From Candidatus Obscuribacterales bacterium (lineage in GTDB: Bacteria > Cyanobacteriota > Vampirovibrionia > Obscuribacterales > Obscuribacteraceae), in the NCBI GenBank assembly GCA_019752635.1, contig JAIELX010000038.1:1-64000 (forward strand): a stretch of DNA of 64,000 nucleotides, read 5' to 3'. Shown here piece by piece: positions 22,531 through 30,187 of the stretch. Below the pieces are notes generated by a model. The model made no database searches, was not told the origin of the DNA, and worked only from the letters and a program-made list of their open reading frames with translations. Made by a program: the position numbers and the translations under genes. Within the stretch, counting starts at the first letter, position 1, and every line of letters begins with the position of its first letter.

Positions 22531-22626
22531 GCGGGAATAGTTTAACGGCAGAACACCGCGAGGGAGTAACGGCGTCATGACCCGCGAAAACTGGCGGCGG
22601 AGGGGGTTCAATTCCCTCGACCTGCG
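22531..22626 (+). ncRNA. tRNA-like element with enlarged anticodon region
   Basis: The 5' half GCGGGAATA, GTTT-AACGGCA-GAAC is like tRNA-Gly. A T arm (GGGGG-TTCAATT-CCCTC) and a partial acceptor (GACCTGC, five of seven pairs) follow. The anticodon arm is replaced by a CGCG/CGCG stem around a loop of about 22 bases, plus extra variable sequence. At ~96 nt it is either degenerate or a tRNA with an insertion. Confidence 0.3.
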
Positions 22627-22633
22627 CCTTGTA

Positions 22634-22705
22634 ACTCAGGTACTTTAAACGGGAGAAGGCGCTGCTTATAGTAGCGCGGTGCGGGTTCGAGTCCCGTCTT
22701 GAGTC
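22634..22705 (+). tRNA. tRNA-Ile, anticodon TAT
   Basis: The acceptor is ACTCAGG/CTTGAGT (one G-U). The D arm is CTTT/GAAG. The anticodon stem is CGCTG/TAGCG with loop CTTATAG, so the anticodon is TAT (22667-22669) and reads AUA. The T arm is GCGGG-TTCGAGT-CCCGT. 72 nt, CCA not encoded. UAU anticodons are rare in bacteria, which usually use a modified CAU, but occur in phages. Confidence 0.75.
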
Positions 22706-22731
22706 AAATCCAGCTACGAAGCCGGGTCAAA

Positions 22732-22760
22732 AGAGATCTGCATTTTGCAGGTCTCTTTTT
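22732..22760 (+). terminator. Rho-independent terminator of the tRNA unit
   Basis: AGAGATCTGC (22732-22741) pairs with GCAGGTCTCT (22747-22756) and T residues follow. Confidence 0.8.
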
Positions 22761-22841
22761 CTATGCATATACGCAAAGCAGTGAGCGAAAAATTGTGCAT
22801 TTGCGATCGCGCTATTGTTTCGCAACACACGGAGCAATGTG

Positions 22842-23321
22842 ATGAAGCCTGTATTCCAGACAGTCAAACACAACCCGCCGCACGCTTACGGCAATTGCTA
22901 CCGGGCGTGCATTGCTTCGATCCTCGAGATTGACATTGATGACATTCCGCCATTCGAAACAATGGGCGGGTTCAACGATGGAGGAGAAAGCGGCGACGAG
23001 TGGTGGCGCGTCTACACCGAGTGGCTTGCTGCGCGGGGACTATTGGAATCGAGACATCCTGTCGAACAAGGCAGAGTGCCTAAAGGGTATTCGATTCTGG
23101 GCGGACGTTCTCCGCGGTTTCCAGAAACGGGGCACTGTGTTGTCGCTAAAGATGGTGAGATTGTTCACGATCCAGCAGGTGTTGGACTAGAACAGATCCG
23201 CGAGTTTTGGGATTTTGGAGTCCTGATACCACTGGATCAGGAGCTGGTGGAGTGCTATCCAATTCGCATCCTTGATCACTACTACGATGGCGAATGGTCA
23301 ATGCGCAAGGACAGGAAATAG
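22842..23321 (+). CDS. Papain/C39-like cysteine protease-fold protein
   Basis: 159 aa from ATG 22842, with GGAGC upstream. GNCYRACIASILEID carries the candidate catalytic Cys, GHCVVAKDGEIVHDP the His and Asp. This arrangement is common in phage proteins of unknown target. Its stop TAG lies inside a 30-bp tandem duplication shared with the next gene. Confidence 0.6.
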   Translation: MKPVFQTVKHNPPHAYGNCYRACIASILEIDIDDIPPFETMGGFNDGGESGDEWWRVYTEWLAARGLLESRHPVEQGRVPKGYSILGGRSPRFPETGHCVVAKDGEIVHDPAGVGLEQIREFWDFGVLIPLDQELVECYPIRILDHYYDGEWSMRKDRK

Positions 23322-23369
23322 GATGCAAAAAGCGACGAGGACAGGAAATAGGATGCAAAAAGCGACGGT
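23310..23369 (+). repeat. 30-bp tandem duplication over a translation start
   Basis: Two copies (23310-23339, 23340-23369), identical over 28 bases, each with AGGAAATAGG and the ATG plus first codons of the ParB-like gene. The period is a multiple of three, so both ATGs (23323, 23353) are in the same frame. Confidence 0.8.
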
Positions 23370-23985
23370 CAAGCTCCCTAAGAAGATCACTCTGGTATCA
23401 ATCGAGAAATTGATTCCATATGTCCGTAATGCGCGCACTCACTCTGATTCGCAAGTCGCGCAGCTCGCCGCTTCCATGAAGGAATACGGCTGGACCAATC
23501 CAATTTTGCTCGACGAAACAGGTGGGATCATCGCTGGTCACGGTCGGGTAATGGCCGCGCGAAAGCTCGAGCTTACCGAAGTGCCAGCCATCGTACTCGA
23601 AGGTTTGACCGACGTTCAAAAACGAGCACTGATTTTGGCGGACAACCAGCTTGCTTTGACCAGCGGGTGGGACATCAATCTTTTGAAGCTTGAATTGCAA
23701 GGACTTAAAGACAGTGGCTACAACCTGGACCTATTGGGCTTCTCGCCAGCAGATGTAGACGACTATTTAAACTTTGATCCGACCGGTCTGGACGATCCGG
23801 AATCTGAGCCACCGGAAGAGAAATCCGAGGGAAGTAGCGATGTCGTCAGCTACACCCTGAAGTTTGCGAGCGAGGACGACAAGGACACATTTACCAACTG
23901 GTTGCGGAAGTTGGCGGAGCGCTATCCAGACATAGAGCATCCGGGCACGCGCGTGGCTCAAGCTATTGAGGATGATTTCAGATGA
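23323..23985 (+). CDS. ParB-like N-terminal domain protein
   Basis: 220 aa from ATG 23323, or 210 from ATG 23353. IEKLIPYVRNARTHSDSQVA, IIAGHGRVMAARKLEL and KRALILADNQLAL are conserved ParB/Srx-like blocks found in many phage genes near terminases and methylases. The C-terminus is acidic then mixed. Possible roles are DNA binding, CTP use or nuclease activity, none shown here. Confidence 0.8.
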   Translation: MQKATRTGNRMQKATVKLPKKITLVSIEKLIPYVRNARTHSDSQVAQLAASMKEYGWTNPILLDETGGIIAGHGRVMAARKLELTEVPAIVLEGLTDVQKRALILADNQLALTSGWDINLLKLELQGLKDSGYNLDLLGFSPADVDDYLNFDPTGLDDPESEPPEEKSEGSSDVVSYTLKFASEDDKDTFTNWLRKLAERYPDIEHPGTRVAQAIEDDFR

Positions 23986-24287
23986 AGAAACTACTTTTTG
24001 TGTTCGCGTGTGTCCTCCTCTCGATCCAACCGGCAGAAGCTGGAATAGGAAAGAAGCTTAAACGAGTCACCAAATACGGTATCGCGGCGGCGATTATCCC
24101 GGTACGCCTATTCGATGGCATGTGGATTGGTGTTGGCTACGGAATTCGCGAGAGCGAAATGGATTTCTATCGCGCGTCGGCCGCGTACGAAGATGAGCAG
24201 GAAACCTTTGAGGAGATTGCAAAACAAATCCAAAAGCGGCTCGAAGTGCCCGCGACCGTACTGAAGAAGCCGGTCGTCGAGCTATGA
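23982..24287 (+). CDS. Exported small protein
   Basis: 101 aa, ATG overlapping the upstream stop (ATGA). A signal peptide (MKKLLFVFACVLLSIQPAEA) precedes a basic segment and a C-terminal acidic helix. No family recognised. Confidence 0.55.
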   Translation: MKKLLFVFACVLLSIQPAEAGIGKKLKRVTKYGIAAAIIPVRLFDGMWIGVGYGIRESEMDFYRASAAYEDEQETFEEIAKQIQKRLEVPATVLKKPVVEL

Positions 24288-24700
24288 GGGACCTGGTCGT
24301 CACCACACCACGGACCCAGATGAGCAACGCCGCGCGCGAAGCGGCTGACTGCCTACGTGCTGGCGGCGGTCGCTATTTTCGCCGACTCGGCACCACTCCG
24401 AAAGGAATCGGAGAAGGTTCTCGCGTTTATTATGTCGAGGATGGCTACATTCGAGGCTACTGCATTTTGCAGCGAGTGGAGAAATCGTCGGGCAAAACGT
24501 GCGACACGACGGGGAAAGTCTTTGAGGCAGGAACCTATCTGGTCATGGATGCTCAAAGTTGGCGCTGGATTGCGCCGATTCGTTATCCGGGCTTCCAGGG
24601 CTGGAGATATGCACCCGCACAGTGGCGAGATCAGGCTAAGGTGGTGGGATTCTGGCGCGATCCGAAGCCAGCAGTTGGAGGACTTGTGCATGCTACATAA
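24284..24700 (+). CDS. Hypothetical phage protein, PUA-like fold possible
   Basis: 138 aa, ATGA overlap with the upstream gene. GEGSRVYYVEDGYIRGYCIL and GTYLVMDAQSWRWIAPI suggest a beta-barrel of the ASCH/PUA kind that binds RNA or modified bases. This is a tentative reading. Confidence 0.5.
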   Translation: MRDLVVTTPRTQMSNAAREAADCLRAGGGRYFRRLGTTPKGIGEGSRVYYVEDGYIRGYCILQRVEKSSGKTCDTTGKVFEAGTYLVMDAQSWRWIAPIRYPGFQGWRYAPAQWRDQAKVVGFWRDPKPAVGGLVHAT

Positions 24701-25049
24701 CATTCCTGATGAACTTTGCCGCCTGCAAGACAAATGGGAATCGTGCGTTTACGCCGAAGAACGAGAGGAAACAGTAAAGACCTTCATTGCGGAGACATCG
24801 TTCACCGAGCTCGGGATGTATCTCAAGAAATTGGAGAACATAGAGGAAGAAGCGCGCGCACTGTTATCAGGAAAGTCCAAACACGGCGAAATGTTGCGCG
24901 AGTCATTGAAGGATCTTCACGACTTTAGGACCCAAGTGTTTGACGAGACCAGACGGCGAAAGAACCACGAAGTATTCCATCAGTGGATCGAAGAGCTATC
25001 TCCTACTGCCGAAGCAGTTCAATGCGAGCAGGTTGGCGCAGTAGAATAG
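24690..25049 (+). CDS. Hypothetical helical protein
   Basis: 119 aa from ATG 24690, with GGAGG eight bases upstream. All-helical, with strong charge alternation (coiled coil about 30-95). A longer upstream frame in the same phase overlaps the previous gene and is rejected. Ends in TAG. Confidence 0.55.
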   Translation: MLHNIPDELCRLQDKWESCVYAEEREETVKTFIAETSFTELGMYLKKLENIEEEARALLSGKSKHGEMLRESLKDLHDFRTQVFDETRRRKNHEVFHQWIEELSPTAEAVQCEQVGAVE

Positions 25050-25083
25050 TTGCCTAATCCAGTGTGTGTGGTGTTAGCGAATT

Positions 25084-25114
25084 GGCCGGGCCTTGTGTCC
25101 GGTCTTTTCGTTTT
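25084..25114 (+). terminator. Rho-independent terminator
   Basis: GGCCGG (25084-25089) pairs with CCGGTC (25099-25104), followed by TTTTCGTTTT. Confidence 0.6.
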
Positions 25115-25420
25115 ATGAGGGCAAAACTGCTTGCTAGCCTGTTGCGCATGAATATTTCAATCAACAAATGCGAGCGACAAGTCATTCGATGGTTGTTTCT
25201 CACGAACAAGGAGATCGGCGATCAACTGGGCTACAGTCCGCGCACAGTTGAGAAGGTGATCAGCAATTTGATGAGCAAATTTGACGCTCAGACTCGCACG
25301 GAACTGGTGATCAAAGCCATGAGCAAAGGGCACCAGGTGGACGAATCTGTTTACGAGCCGCGCGATCGCGCAAGACGAGGCAAGGCAACTCTGACATTGC
25401 TACGTGGAGGCAAGAAATAA
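25115..25420 (+). CDS. LuxR/GerE-type HTH protein
   Basis: 101 aa if it starts at ATG 25115; ATG 25148 is also possible, and neither has a good ribosome site. LTNKEIGDQLGYSPRTVEKV followed by ISNLMSKFDAQTRTELVIKA is the GerE helix set. It has no receiver or ligand domain. It precedes the late genes and is a candidate late activator. Confidence 0.7.
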   Translation: MRAKLLASLLRMNISINKCERQVIRWLFLTNKEIGDQLGYSPRTVEKVISNLMSKFDAQTRTELVIKAMSKGHQVDESVYEPRDRARRGKATLTLLRGGKK

Positions 25421-25421
25421 C

Positions 25422-25643
25422 GTGCATCCGAACGAATTAGCCTGCTTAGGCTTCGTGATGGCAGTCTCAGGACTGATCCTCGCAGAAGTCACCCGCCATA
25501 TCTGGGAAGCGGTTCAAGAAGCTCGATTCCAGCGAGACCTGGAAAGAAATTCTGCTAGCATGCGGCCAAAATTGTCTTTAAAAGAGGTTCAAGGTGGGAC
25601 TGCCGGCGAAATTCAGGGGCGAAGATCCGACAGCTCCGGCTAG
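25422..25643 (+). CDS. Small membrane protein overlapping terminase small subunit
   Basis: 73 aa from GTG 25422, with GGAGG upstream. One transmembrane helix (LACLGFVMAVSGLILAEV), then a basic helical tail. It overlaps the next gene by 50 bases in another frame. It ends in TAG. Confidence 0.5.
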   Translation: MHPNELACLGFVMAVSGLILAEVTRHIWEAVQEARFQRDLERNSASMRPKLSLKEVQGGTAGEIQGRRSDSSG

Positions 25644-26088
25644 TTGGATCAACTACGATCCGGCACTGGTCGAAGCTCTTGCCGCCTCAGGTCTGAATGA
25701 TACCGAAATTGGTCATGTTCTTGGAGCCACAAAGCAACAGATCGAGCAACGCCGCTCCTGCGATCCCGCTTTTGCCGAACTCATTGCAAAAGGGCGAGAC
25801 AAGGGCATCGCGAAAGTCGCAAACAAGCTCTTTGAGAAAGCGATCGGCGGCGATGTTCATGCAATCCGGTACTACCTTGATCGCGTCGCCGGCTGGGACA
25901 AGAAAGTAGCGGCCACTGGTGCTGGTGGCACCCAAAACACGCAAATCAACATCAATGGCGGTGCGCAATTCGTCACGCCAAAGGAAGTATCCTCGACCGA
26001 GTTCGAGAAGATTGTTGCAAAGGAACTCAAGAAGCGCAAGCAGAGGCAAAAGGCGGAGGCTGACGTAGTCGATGCCGAAGTCCGCTAA
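25594..26088 (+). CDS. terS: Terminase small subunit
   Basis: 164 aa from GTG 25594. SGLNDTEIGHVLGATKQQIE is the N-terminal HTH and RVAGWDKK a typical end of its oligomerisation region. The Lys/Arg C-terminal tail fits DNA packaging. It overlaps the large subunit by 17 bases. Confidence 0.7.
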   Translation: MGLPAKFRGEDPTAPASWINYDPALVEALAASGLNDTEIGHVLGATKQQIEQRRSCDPAFAELIAKGRDKGIAKVANKLFEKAIGGDVHAIRYYLDRVAGWDKKVAATGAGGTQNTQININGGAQFVTPKEVSSTEFEKIVAKELKKRKQRQKAEADVVDAEVR

Positions 26089-27415
26089 CCCCAAGAAAAA
26101 CTATGTAGAGAAGCCTCTGGCGTCAAAAGAATCAGAAGTCGAGATCATTGCGCCGCAGCTTGGTCCGCAGAGCTTACTTTTGCAGTGTCCCTACAAAGAG
26201 ATTATGTATGGCGGCGCCCGCGGTGGTGGCAAGTCTGCCGGAGCCTGCTTGGATTGGCACAAACACGCAATGACGTGGAAAGTCAATGCGCGCGGAATCG
26301 TCATTCGTAGGACTTATCCGGAACTTGAACAGTTTCGCGACACAGCAATGCAACTGCTGTCAAAGCTCGGCTGGATCTGGCGAGCGGGCGAACGTGTTTT
26401 CAAGCATCCGAACGGCGCAGTTCTCAAACTTCGATTTTTGGAACAGGACAGGCACGCCGATCACTACCAGGGGCACGAGTACACCTGGTTATGCGTAGAG
26501 GAAGCTGGAAACTTTCCGGATCCGGCTCCGCTCAAGAAGATGAAAGCGACTCTCCGATCTGCTGCCGGCGTCAAAACGAGAATGCTCTATACCGCAAACC
26601 CCGGCGGTCGCGGTCACGATTGGCTCAAAGAATACTTTATCAATCCGGCTCCTGAGGGATTGACCGCGATCAGAGATCCGAAGACAAAGCAACTTCGGAT
26701 GTTCATTCCTTCCAAGCTGGAAGACAACGCGATTCTCATGAACGCGGATCCCGACTATGCCAATAACCTGGAAGGCACAGGACCCTCTTGGTTGGTAAAA
26801 GCTTGGCGCCATGGCGATTGGAACGTGGCACCATCAGGCAACGTGTTCAAGCGTGAATGGTGGAAGTCATATCGCACCCCACCGTCAGACTTCATTCGAA
26901 TCATTCAGTCATGGGATACAGCCTTCAAGAAAGGACCGGAGAACGACCGCTCAGCGTGCACGACCTGGGGAGTAGGCGCGCTCGGCTACTACCTCCTCGA
27001 TGCTTGGGCGGACCGTGTTGAGTACCCGGAACTGAAGAAGCAAGCAGTAATGCTCAATGCGAAGTGGAATCCACATGCAGTTTACGTTGAAGACAAGGCA
27101 TCCGGTCAATCCTTGATTCAAGAACTCAAACGTGAAACTGCGGTGCCAGTGATTGCAGTGAACGTGGACTCCGACAAGTATTCACGAGCATGCGCTGTGT
27201 CGGCGATTATTGAGGCCGGTCGCTGTTTCATTCCAGAAGATGCGCCATGGATCGCGGACTACCTCGAAGAATTGTCGCGTTTTCCGACTGCAAGCAATGA
27301 CGACTATGTGGACTCCACAAGCCAAGCACTAAATCGGATGGCTCACTTCCGAAGATCGTTGGAGAAGTATCAAAGTAATGTTGTTCAATTCAAAGGTTCA
27401 ATTTTCGCGAGGTAG
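26072..27415 (+). CDS. terL: Terminase large subunit
   Basis: 447 aa. The Walker A motif is at residues 47-55 (GGARGGGKS), the Walker B near 140 (WLCVEEAGNF), and the C-terminal RNase H-like nuclease begins at SWDTAFKKG (about 280), with further Asp at LLDAWADR. Length and motif order are standard. It pumps DNA into the prohead. Its stop is TAG, but read-through would be out of frame with the portal gene. Confidence 0.92.
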   Translation: MPKSANPKKNYVEKPLASKESEVEIIAPQLGPQSLLLQCPYKEIMYGGARGGGKSAGACLDWHKHAMTWKVNARGIVIRRTYPELEQFRDTAMQLLSKLGWIWRAGERVFKHPNGAVLKLRFLEQDRHADHYQGHEYTWLCVEEAGNFPDPAPLKKMKATLRSAAGVKTRMLYTANPGGRGHDWLKEYFINPAPEGLTAIRDPKTKQLRMFIPSKLEDNAILMNADPDYANNLEGTGPSWLVKAWRHGDWNVAPSGNVFKREWWKSYRTPPSDFIRIIQSWDTAFKKGPENDRSACTTWGVGALGYYLLDAWADRVEYPELKKQAVMLNAKWNPHAVYVEDKASGQSLIQELKRETAVPVIAVNVDSDKYSRACAVSAIIEAGRCFIPEDAPWIADYLEELSRFPTASNDDYVDSTSQALNRMAHFRRSLEKYQSNVVQFKGSIFAR

Positions 27416-27417
27416 AG

Positions 27418-28983
27418 ATGGCGATTCCGAAAGATAAACCAGGCGCAGTCGAGTGGAGAATCGCCAATCGCATTCCCTATCCGCAGTGGGCAAAGGCAGA
27501 CGAGCGCTATCGCCGCTTGGATATGCACGATCGCTTTCTTGACGGCAGCTTTTATGATCACTTACCCAATACATTTTGGGAAGAAGTGGATCACATGGGC
27601 CGCTACATTCCAATCGCCGACAGAGCCCCGTCAATTCGATTCAATATTCCGGCGATGTTATCAGAGCAGGTGGCTCGCAAGTTGTTTGCAGGCCGTCATG
27701 CTCCATCAATTGTTCACGACGACAGCGAGATTGTGAAGCGAGTACAGGCGTTGGCCGAAGAGTGCCAACTCGATCAATTTATGATGCAAGCCACTACCTG
27801 GGGATCCGTCGGAAGTTCTGCCATCACATTCAAAGTGCTGAAGGAAGGCGAAAAGACCAAGCTCGTCGCGTCCGTCTGGCAAGCGAAGGTTTGCCGTCCG
27901 CGATTCGATAAATTCGGCGAACTCAGTCAGTTGCGCGTCAACTATCCTGTCGAGGGCGTTTTCTTCATCGAAAACGGAAAGAAATACGACGTCAATAAGG
28001 AGCTCATCAAAGAGGACCAGCAGTATTGGTTTGTTCGCGACTTCACGACAGAACGAGAAGTCACGTATGTGCCGATCAAGGTCGGCGGTAAAGATCCATG
28101 GAACCCATTAAAAGTTGAGTCTCCGAAGCTTGTCGAAGATCCAGACGAAACCGTTTCTCACGGGCTCGGATTCGTTCCAGGGCATTGGTTTATAAACTTG
28201 TCGCTTGGTACTTACCCAGACGGTGCGTGCAAGTGGACCCGTGCACTTCCGACAATGATTGATATGGACTATCGCCTCAGTCAGCTAGGCATGGGCGTCG
28301 GCTACAACTCCTCACCTCAGATTGTCATCAAAGGCAAACTGATGAACATGGAAGATTCATCAGGTGGAACAATCGTTCGCGGGCCGACGCGCTACCTGCA
28401 ACTCGCCCCCGATTTGAAAGATTCGGACGGTTTTGGCGAGACCGGCAACGACGTGAAGCTGCTGGAAATGTCTGGTACTGGGATCGATGTTGGACTCAAG
28501 TATTTGGAAGCTTGCAAGAAAGTGGTTCTTGCTCAGCTATCAGCCAGCCAGAAAGACCCGAACAAGGTCACGACCGCAATGTCTGGCAAAGGGATGGAAC
28601 TGCTCGACGAAGAATACATCGATCAAGTGCATGAATTCCGCACCAGCTACTGTAGCAATGGACTTTTGAAGGTTCTGAAGAAAATTGCATTGACTTGCAA
28701 TGCAGCAGGACACCCGTTGGCGAAGAAAATCGATGCCGGCAACTCTGACGGTTTGACGCTGGGCTATCCGCACATGCACGACATCGGACCATCCGAGTTT
28801 GCCCAACTCATTCAGGGGCTGAGTTTGGCGATCGAATCGCAAATCATGGATGTCTTGCAGGCGCGCGATTTGCTACGAGCTCAGGTTGATCTGCCGGTGA
28901 TTTCGGCCAATAGAGATGGCGCTAAAGTTGAGCCACCAAAAAATGACGGGCCGCCACCAAGCAAATCTTCGGAAGAAGGTTAG
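27418..28983 (+). CDS. Portal protein
   Basis: 521 aa, with GAGGTAGAG before ATG. Position after the terminase and features such as WITH-type core strands, the long C-terminal helix (LKYLEACKKVVLAQLSAS) and the P-rich tail fit a SPP1-gp6-like portal. The gene ends in TAG, and the next gene begins 45 bases on in the same frame with no intervening stop. Confidence 0.8.
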   Translation: MAIPKDKPGAVEWRIANRIPYPQWAKADERYRRLDMHDRFLDGSFYDHLPNTFWEEVDHMGRYIPIADRAPSIRFNIPAMLSEQVARKLFAGRHAPSIVHDDSEIVKRVQALAEECQLDQFMMQATTWGSVGSSAITFKVLKEGEKTKLVASVWQAKVCRPRFDKFGELSQLRVNYPVEGVFFIENGKKYDVNKELIKEDQQYWFVRDFTTEREVTYVPIKVGGKDPWNPLKVESPKLVEDPDETVSHGLGFVPGHWFINLSLGTYPDGACKWTRALPTMIDMDYRLSQLGMGVGYNSSPQIVIKGKLMNMEDSSGGTIVRGPTRYLQLAPDLKDSDGFGETGNDVKLLEMSGTGIDVGLKYLEACKKVVLAQLSASQKDPNKVTTAMSGKGMELLDEEYIDQVHEFRTSYCSNGLLKVLKKIALTCNAAGHPLAKKIDAGNSDGLTLGYPHMHDIGPSEFAQLIQGLSLAIESQIMDVLQARDLLRAQVDLPVISANRDGAKVEPPKNDGPPPSKSSEEG

Positions 28984-28998
28984 AAATTTTGCTATCGT
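28983..28998 (+). promoter_or_regulatory. Phage late-type promoter motif
   Basis: GAAATTTTGCTATCGT overlaps the last base of the portal stop codon and lies 28 bases before the next start. Nearly the same as the copy at 46941. Confidence 0.5.
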
Positions 28999-29025
28999 GG
29001 CGCGGTTTCTTGGGAGAAGTGTTCC

Positions 29026-29376
29026 ATGCCGAACGGTGATTTTATCGATGAGAAGCGCGGTCACAAAGTTGGCGCGTGGTCGAAGAGCTATAAGCTGCTC
29101 GACAATCAAACCGCCACCGGCACCGGCAAGTGGATCGATGTTTCTCTCTTTCCTCGCCTGAGCATTCACGTCTATGGAACGTTCAACGCGACCATGAAAG
29201 TCATGGTCTCAAACGACCCCTCGATAGTGGATGCAACCGATGGGATACAGGTTGGGGCCGATATTACGGCGCCTGGTTTCATAGCACTGGAGCTGCCGGC
29301 CCGATGGATCAAGTTGAAACCGACAGCATTCACGTCCGGAAATATCTACGCAAACCTGCACGGACTGAGTCCCTAA
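29026..29376 (+). CDS. Head decoration-like protein
   Basis: 116 aa, with GGGAG upstream. A beta-sandwich pattern: KWIDVSLFPRLSIHVYG, MKVMVSNDPS, GADITAPGFIALELPARWI. Proteins of this kind sit on capsids or at vertices. Its position between portal and scaffold supports a virion role. Confidence 0.6.
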   Translation: MPNGDFIDEKRGHKVGAWSKSYKLLDNQTATGTGKWIDVSLFPRLSIHVYGTFNATMKVMVSNDPSIVDATDGIQVGADITAPGFIALELPARWIKLKPTAFTSGNIYANLHGLSP

Positions 29377-29411
29377 TCCAAGCATTCACAACTTAAGGAG
29401 CAAACTAACAC

Positions 29412-30068
29412 ATGACCGAAGCAACACCTCCGGCCGCCGTTATAGATCCGGCAGCAGTGACCACACCACCAGTTACCCCTCCGGCGCCAGTTCCGCAGAC
29501 ACCTCCTCCGGCAAAACCAGCAGAGAACGATAGTTGGGTAGAAGCTCTTCCAGAAGAACAAAAGGCCTACATCAAGCAACTTCGCAGCGAAGCCGCTCAT
29601 AGACGGAAAGCCGCCACTGAGGCTGAAACCAAAGCAAGCGAGTTGCAAGCCAAGATCGATGCTGTAGAAAAAGCGAAGCTCGAAGAACAAGGTGAGTTTA
29701 AAAAACTCTATGAAGGCGAGCAACAAAAGTTGCAAGAGCTGAACAAGCGCCTGATTCGCCAAGAAATTAAAGTGCATGCACAAAAGGAAGGTCTGATTGA
29801 CCTTGATGTTGCCGACCTGATCGTCGCTGACAAAGTCACTTTGACTGCAGACGGAAAAATTGTCGGGGCAGAAGAAGCAGTGGCTAGTTTCAAAACAGCC
29901 AAGCCAAATCTGTTCCAAGCAATGGTGGCAGCCGCAGGAGCACCAGCGGCGAAACCAACTGGCTCTGGAATCACACCGCCAGTCAGCACGACAGGCAAGC
30001 AATTCGATGCTCGCTCGCTTTCGAAAGAAGATTACGAGAAGGAAAAGAAGGCCTTCATCCGATCATAG
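29412..30068 (+). CDS. Capsid scaffold protein
   Basis: 218 aa, with AAGGAGC upstream. A Pro-rich start is followed by a long coiled coil (residues about 60-115) and a Gly/Pro/Ala-rich end. This is typical of GP20-type scaffolds encoded just before the capsid gene. Confidence 0.75.
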   Translation: MTEATPPAAVIDPAAVTTPPVTPPAPVPQTPPPAKPAENDSWVEALPEEQKAYIKQLRSEAAHRRKAATEAETKASELQAKIDAVEKAKLEEQGEFKKLYEGEQQKLQELNKRLIRQEIKVHAQKEGLIDLDVADLIVADKVTLTADGKIVGAEEAVASFKTAKPNLFQAMVAAAGAPAAKPTGSGITPPVSTTGKQFDARSLSKEDYEKEKKAFIRS

Positions 30069-30083
30069 CGATTGCCAAAGATA

Positions 30084-30099
30084 GATTTTTTGGTATAGT
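30084..30099 (+). promoter_or_regulatory. Late promoter of the capsid gene
   Basis: GATTTTTTGGTATAGT, a full copy of the late motif, 89 bases before the capsid start. Confidence 0.55.
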
Positions 30100-30113
30100 T
30101 CGCGATATTGATT

Positions 30114-30149
30114 TTCGGGAAAGAGTCCCACCGGTTTGGCTTGATGCCT
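30114..30149 (+). repeat. Leader element, copy 1 (capsid)
   Basis: A 36-base leader (starting TTCGGGAAAGAGTCCC) with GGGA/TCCC and GGC/GCC hairpins. It differs at a single base from the leader of the sheath gene at 34618. It probably stabilises or tunes translation of two very abundant mRNAs. Confidence 0.7.
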
Positions 30150-30187
30150 GATTTGCGACACCAACTGTTGTAAGGTCAGGAGGTTTT

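Noticed and set aside
24357..24689. N-terminal extension of the helical protein at 24690
   Set aside because: Overlaps the preceding gene fully; ATG 24690 has GGAGG at proper spacing.
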